Assembly: GCA_021739805.1 (NCBI GenBank)
Contig: JAIPBB010000270.1
Coordinates: forward strand, 1 to 7,553
Length of the DNA stretch: 7,553 bases
Reading direction: 5' to 3'
From: Saprospiraceae bacterium
Lineage (GTDB): Bacteria > Bacteroidota > Bacteroidia > Bacteroidales > JAIPBB01
The notes beneath the pieces are model-generated. The model was not told the DNA's origin, did no database searches, and saw only the letters and a list, made by a program, of their open reading frames with translations. Positions 5,837-7,553 of this stretch are shown piece after piece. The number at the start of each line of letters is the position of its first letter. The first letter of the stretch is position 1. A program made the position numbers and the translations under genes.

Positions 5837-6220
5837 ATGAGAAAAACTTTAATGTTAGTAATTGCTTTTATTACAATAATCGGTTGTGAAAAAGAAAACA
5901 ACGATGATTTAATTAGAAAAACTAAAAAAAAGCTTCTTGGAGAATGGGTTGAAGTTTATCCTTGTGATTCATGCCATAGTTATTCATTTTATGAAAATGA
6001 TTCTATGGATATTAAAATAATAGGAGGCGATTCCTATCTTAGATATGCATATTCTGTAATTACCAGAGATTCATTGCATATCGAAAAAGAACCTGATCTA
6101 GGTAATCACAGGATTCATTTTTATTCAGACGATAGTATAAAGATCGATAAATTATACCTATCCATTACCCATGTTGGAAGCCCAGATAATTTCGTTGATG
6201 TTACATTAATAAAAAAATGA
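5837..6220 (+). CDS. Small lipoprotein, partner of the second subtilase
   Basis: This is a 127-residue predicted lipoprotein. MRKTLMLVIAF, then the lipobox ITIIGC, places the lipid-modified cysteine at 17, followed by EKENNDD, acidic/polar as in surface-exposed Bacteroidota lipoproteins. The mature part begins KKLLGEWVEVYP (32-42) and alternates beta-like strands (SYSFYENDSMDI, DSLHIEK, HRIHFYSDDSIKI). This suggests a small lipocalin-like beta-barrel, as in many short Bacteroidota lipoproteins; that is a resemblance, not an assignment. A CxxC (C43, C46) could be a disulfide or metal pair. Its stop overlaps the next gene's start (ATGA, 6217-6220), implying translational coupling with the downstream protease. 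AAGGA sits only one base before the ATG, too close for a normal ribosome-binding site. Confidence 0.83.
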   Translation: MRKTLMLVIAFITIIGCEKENNDDLIRKTKKKLLGEWVEVYPCDSCHSYSFYENDSMDIKIIGGDSYLRYAYSVITRDSLHIEKEPDLGNHRIHFYSDDSIKIDKLYLSITHVGSPDNFVDVTLIKK

Positions 6221-7553
6221 AAATGAAAAAGATCAATTTCTTAATATTTATTATTATAATGAGCACTGGATTAAATGCCCAATCCCAAAAATATTTTTGG
6301 TATAACCATACTAAAAGGTATTTGCAAGAAGTACCAAATAAAAAATATGTTTTATTACAGGACATATACTCAAAGAAGGAATTTGCTGAATTAATCGATA
6401 CGTCAACTCAAATGATATGGAAATTTAAAATATCAAATATTTTACCCTCTTCATCTAATCTTTTCATTAAAAATAATGAAAGAGATGTATCTTGGGCGAT
6501 ATTAAAATCAGAAAGAGAATTAAATAATCTTAAACAATACAATCAAATAATTTATGAATCTTCATTTTATAAAATTAATGATAAAGAAGTCGGAGTCTCT
6601 CATTTATTTTATGTTAAATTATTAAATTCTAAGGATTTTGACGTACTTAAAAGTTATGCTGAATATTATAATGTCACTATAATTGGCAATAATAAATACA
6701 TGCCATTATGGTATACTCTTGCCTGCAAAGACAACTCATTTGGAGATGCAATTGATTTAGCAAACATTTTTTATGAAACTGAAAAATTTCAGATAGCTGT
6801 ACCTAATTTAATGGTGTCAAATCTATTAGGTTGTGTCAATGATACTTATTTTGGGGATCAATGGGGATTAAATAACACAGGCCAATATGGAGGTACTACT
6901 GGAATTGATATCAATATCTGTCAAGCTTGGCAAACTACAACTGGAGATGCAAATGTTACAATTGCTATCATTGATCAGGGTGTGCAATTAAATCATCCTG
7001 ATTTAAATAATATGACACTGCTTAGTTTTGATACAGAAACAGGTACATCACCAAGTAGAGTTTGGGAAAAGCATGGAACTGCAGTTGCAGGTATAGCTGG
7101 AGCTAGCTCCAATAATTCAGCTGGTATTGCTGGTGTCGCACCGGATTGTCAAATAATGTCTATTAGCAACCAGTTGGTTTTAGATATAAATGTGGAACAA
7201 CAACTTGCCGATGGAATTAACTTTGCATGGCAAAATGGAGCAGATATAATTAGCAATTCTTGGGGAAGTAATTTATTAGCACCAGGAATTATTGATAATG
7301 CAATTACTGATGCAATAAGATATGGTAGGGATGGACTCGGCTGTGTTGTTACTTTTTCAGCGGGAAATGACAATGGTAATGTAACTTACCCTGCGAATAG
7401 CAACCCAGAAATAATTGTAGTGGGAGCCATAAGTCAGTGTGGTGAAAGGAAAAGCCCTACTTCTTGCGATGGAGAATGGATATGGGGAAGTAACTTTGGG
7501 AATGAATTAGACATAACAGCCCCTGGTGTACTAGTACCTACAACCGACAGGAC
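6217..7553 (+). CDS. Second secreted subtilisin-like protease (S8), cut by the window end
   Basis: The frame is open from ATG 6217 to the window end (445 codons plus 2 nt), so the C-terminus is missing. ATG 6223 is an alternative start; 6217 is chosen because it overlaps the preceding stop as ATGA. Residues 1-21 are a signal peptide (MKMKK, hydrophobic core, LNAQ). About 30-200 is a prodomain. The S8 domain starts near 208 (NDTYFGDQWGLNNTGQYGG) and shows D253 (IAIIDQGV), H286 (WEKHGTAVAG) and oxyanion N384 (FSAGND). The serine box should lie beyond APGVLVPTTDR, just past the end. Asp falls at residue 253 as in the first protease and the two share overall layout, so they are probably paralogues. 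It is coupled to the upstream lipoprotein. Whether it has a T9SS sorting domain cannot be seen. Confidence 0.92.
   Translation, partial: MKMKKINFLIFIIIMSTGLNAQSQKYFWYNHTKRYLQEVPNKKYVLLQDIYSKKEFAELIDTSTQMIWKFKISNILPSSSNLFIKNNERDVSWAILKSERELNNLKQYNQIIYESSFYKINDKEVGVSHLFYVKLLNSKDFDVLKSYAEYYNVTIIGNNKYMPLWYTLACKDNSFGDAIDLANIFYETEKFQIAVPNLMVSNLLGCVNDTYFGDQWGLNNTGQYGGTTGIDINICQAWQTTTGDANVTIAIIDQGVQLNHPDLNNMTLLSFDTETGTSPSRVWEKHGTAVAGIAGASSNNSAGIAGVAPDCQIMSISNQLVLDINVEQQLADGINFAWQNGADIISNSWGSNLLAPGIIDNAITDAIRYGRDGLGCVVTFSAGNDNGNVTYPANSNPEIIVVGAISQCGERKSPTSCDGEWIWGSNFGNELDITAPGVLVPTTDR

Noticed and set aside
7149..7373. Minus-strand 74-codon frame
   Set aside because: It is antisense to the second protease's catalytic domain and has no independent support.

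Overview
This is an AT-rich window from a member of the Bacteroidota. The evidence is a C-terminal type IX secretion (T9SS) sorting domain on one gene, a second decayed copy of such a domain, small exported proteins with Bacteroidota-style N-termini, and start codons preceded by A/T-rich leaders with no clear Shine-Dalgarno sequence. The genus cannot be read from the sequence. All genes recognised lie on the + strand.

The left part (1-1534) has no protein gene. It holds a nested hairpin (15-76) and then an imperfect inverted-repeat element (about 111-253 plus 1076-1105), which is split by a compact group II intron (254-1075). The intron has a GUGUG 5' end, a domain V with AGC triad and GAGA tetraloop, a domain VI with a bulged branch-point A, and an EBS1 (649-654) that pairs perfectly with the last six bases of the 5' exon (248-253). 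It has no reverse transcriptase/maturase gene, so it would need help in trans. Downstream is gene-free sequence with an 11-G run, then a decayed reading frame (1535-1858) that looks like a signal peptide followed, after two in-frame stops, by a short mature stretch.

The right part (1894-7553) encodes exported proteins. The first is a secreted S74 (endosialidase-type intramolecular chaperone) protein with a T9SS sorting domain. Then the same two-gene arrangement occurs twice: a small exported protein or lipoprotein placed directly against a subtilisin-like (S8) protease. The first pair (3270-3674 and 3678-5573) is separated by 3 nt. The second pair (5837-6220 and 6217-end) overlaps by 4 nt (ATGA). 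Between the pairs lies an orphan T9SS sorting domain (5578-5823) with an internal stop, in a different frame from the protease before it. The second protease runs off the window end before its catalytic serine.

The two most interesting points are the RT-less intron inside a possibly undescribed inverted-repeat element, and the repeated 'small exported protein + subtilase' module, which suggests a dedicated partner (inhibitor, chaperone or tether) for each protease. The partner role is inference from gene order only.
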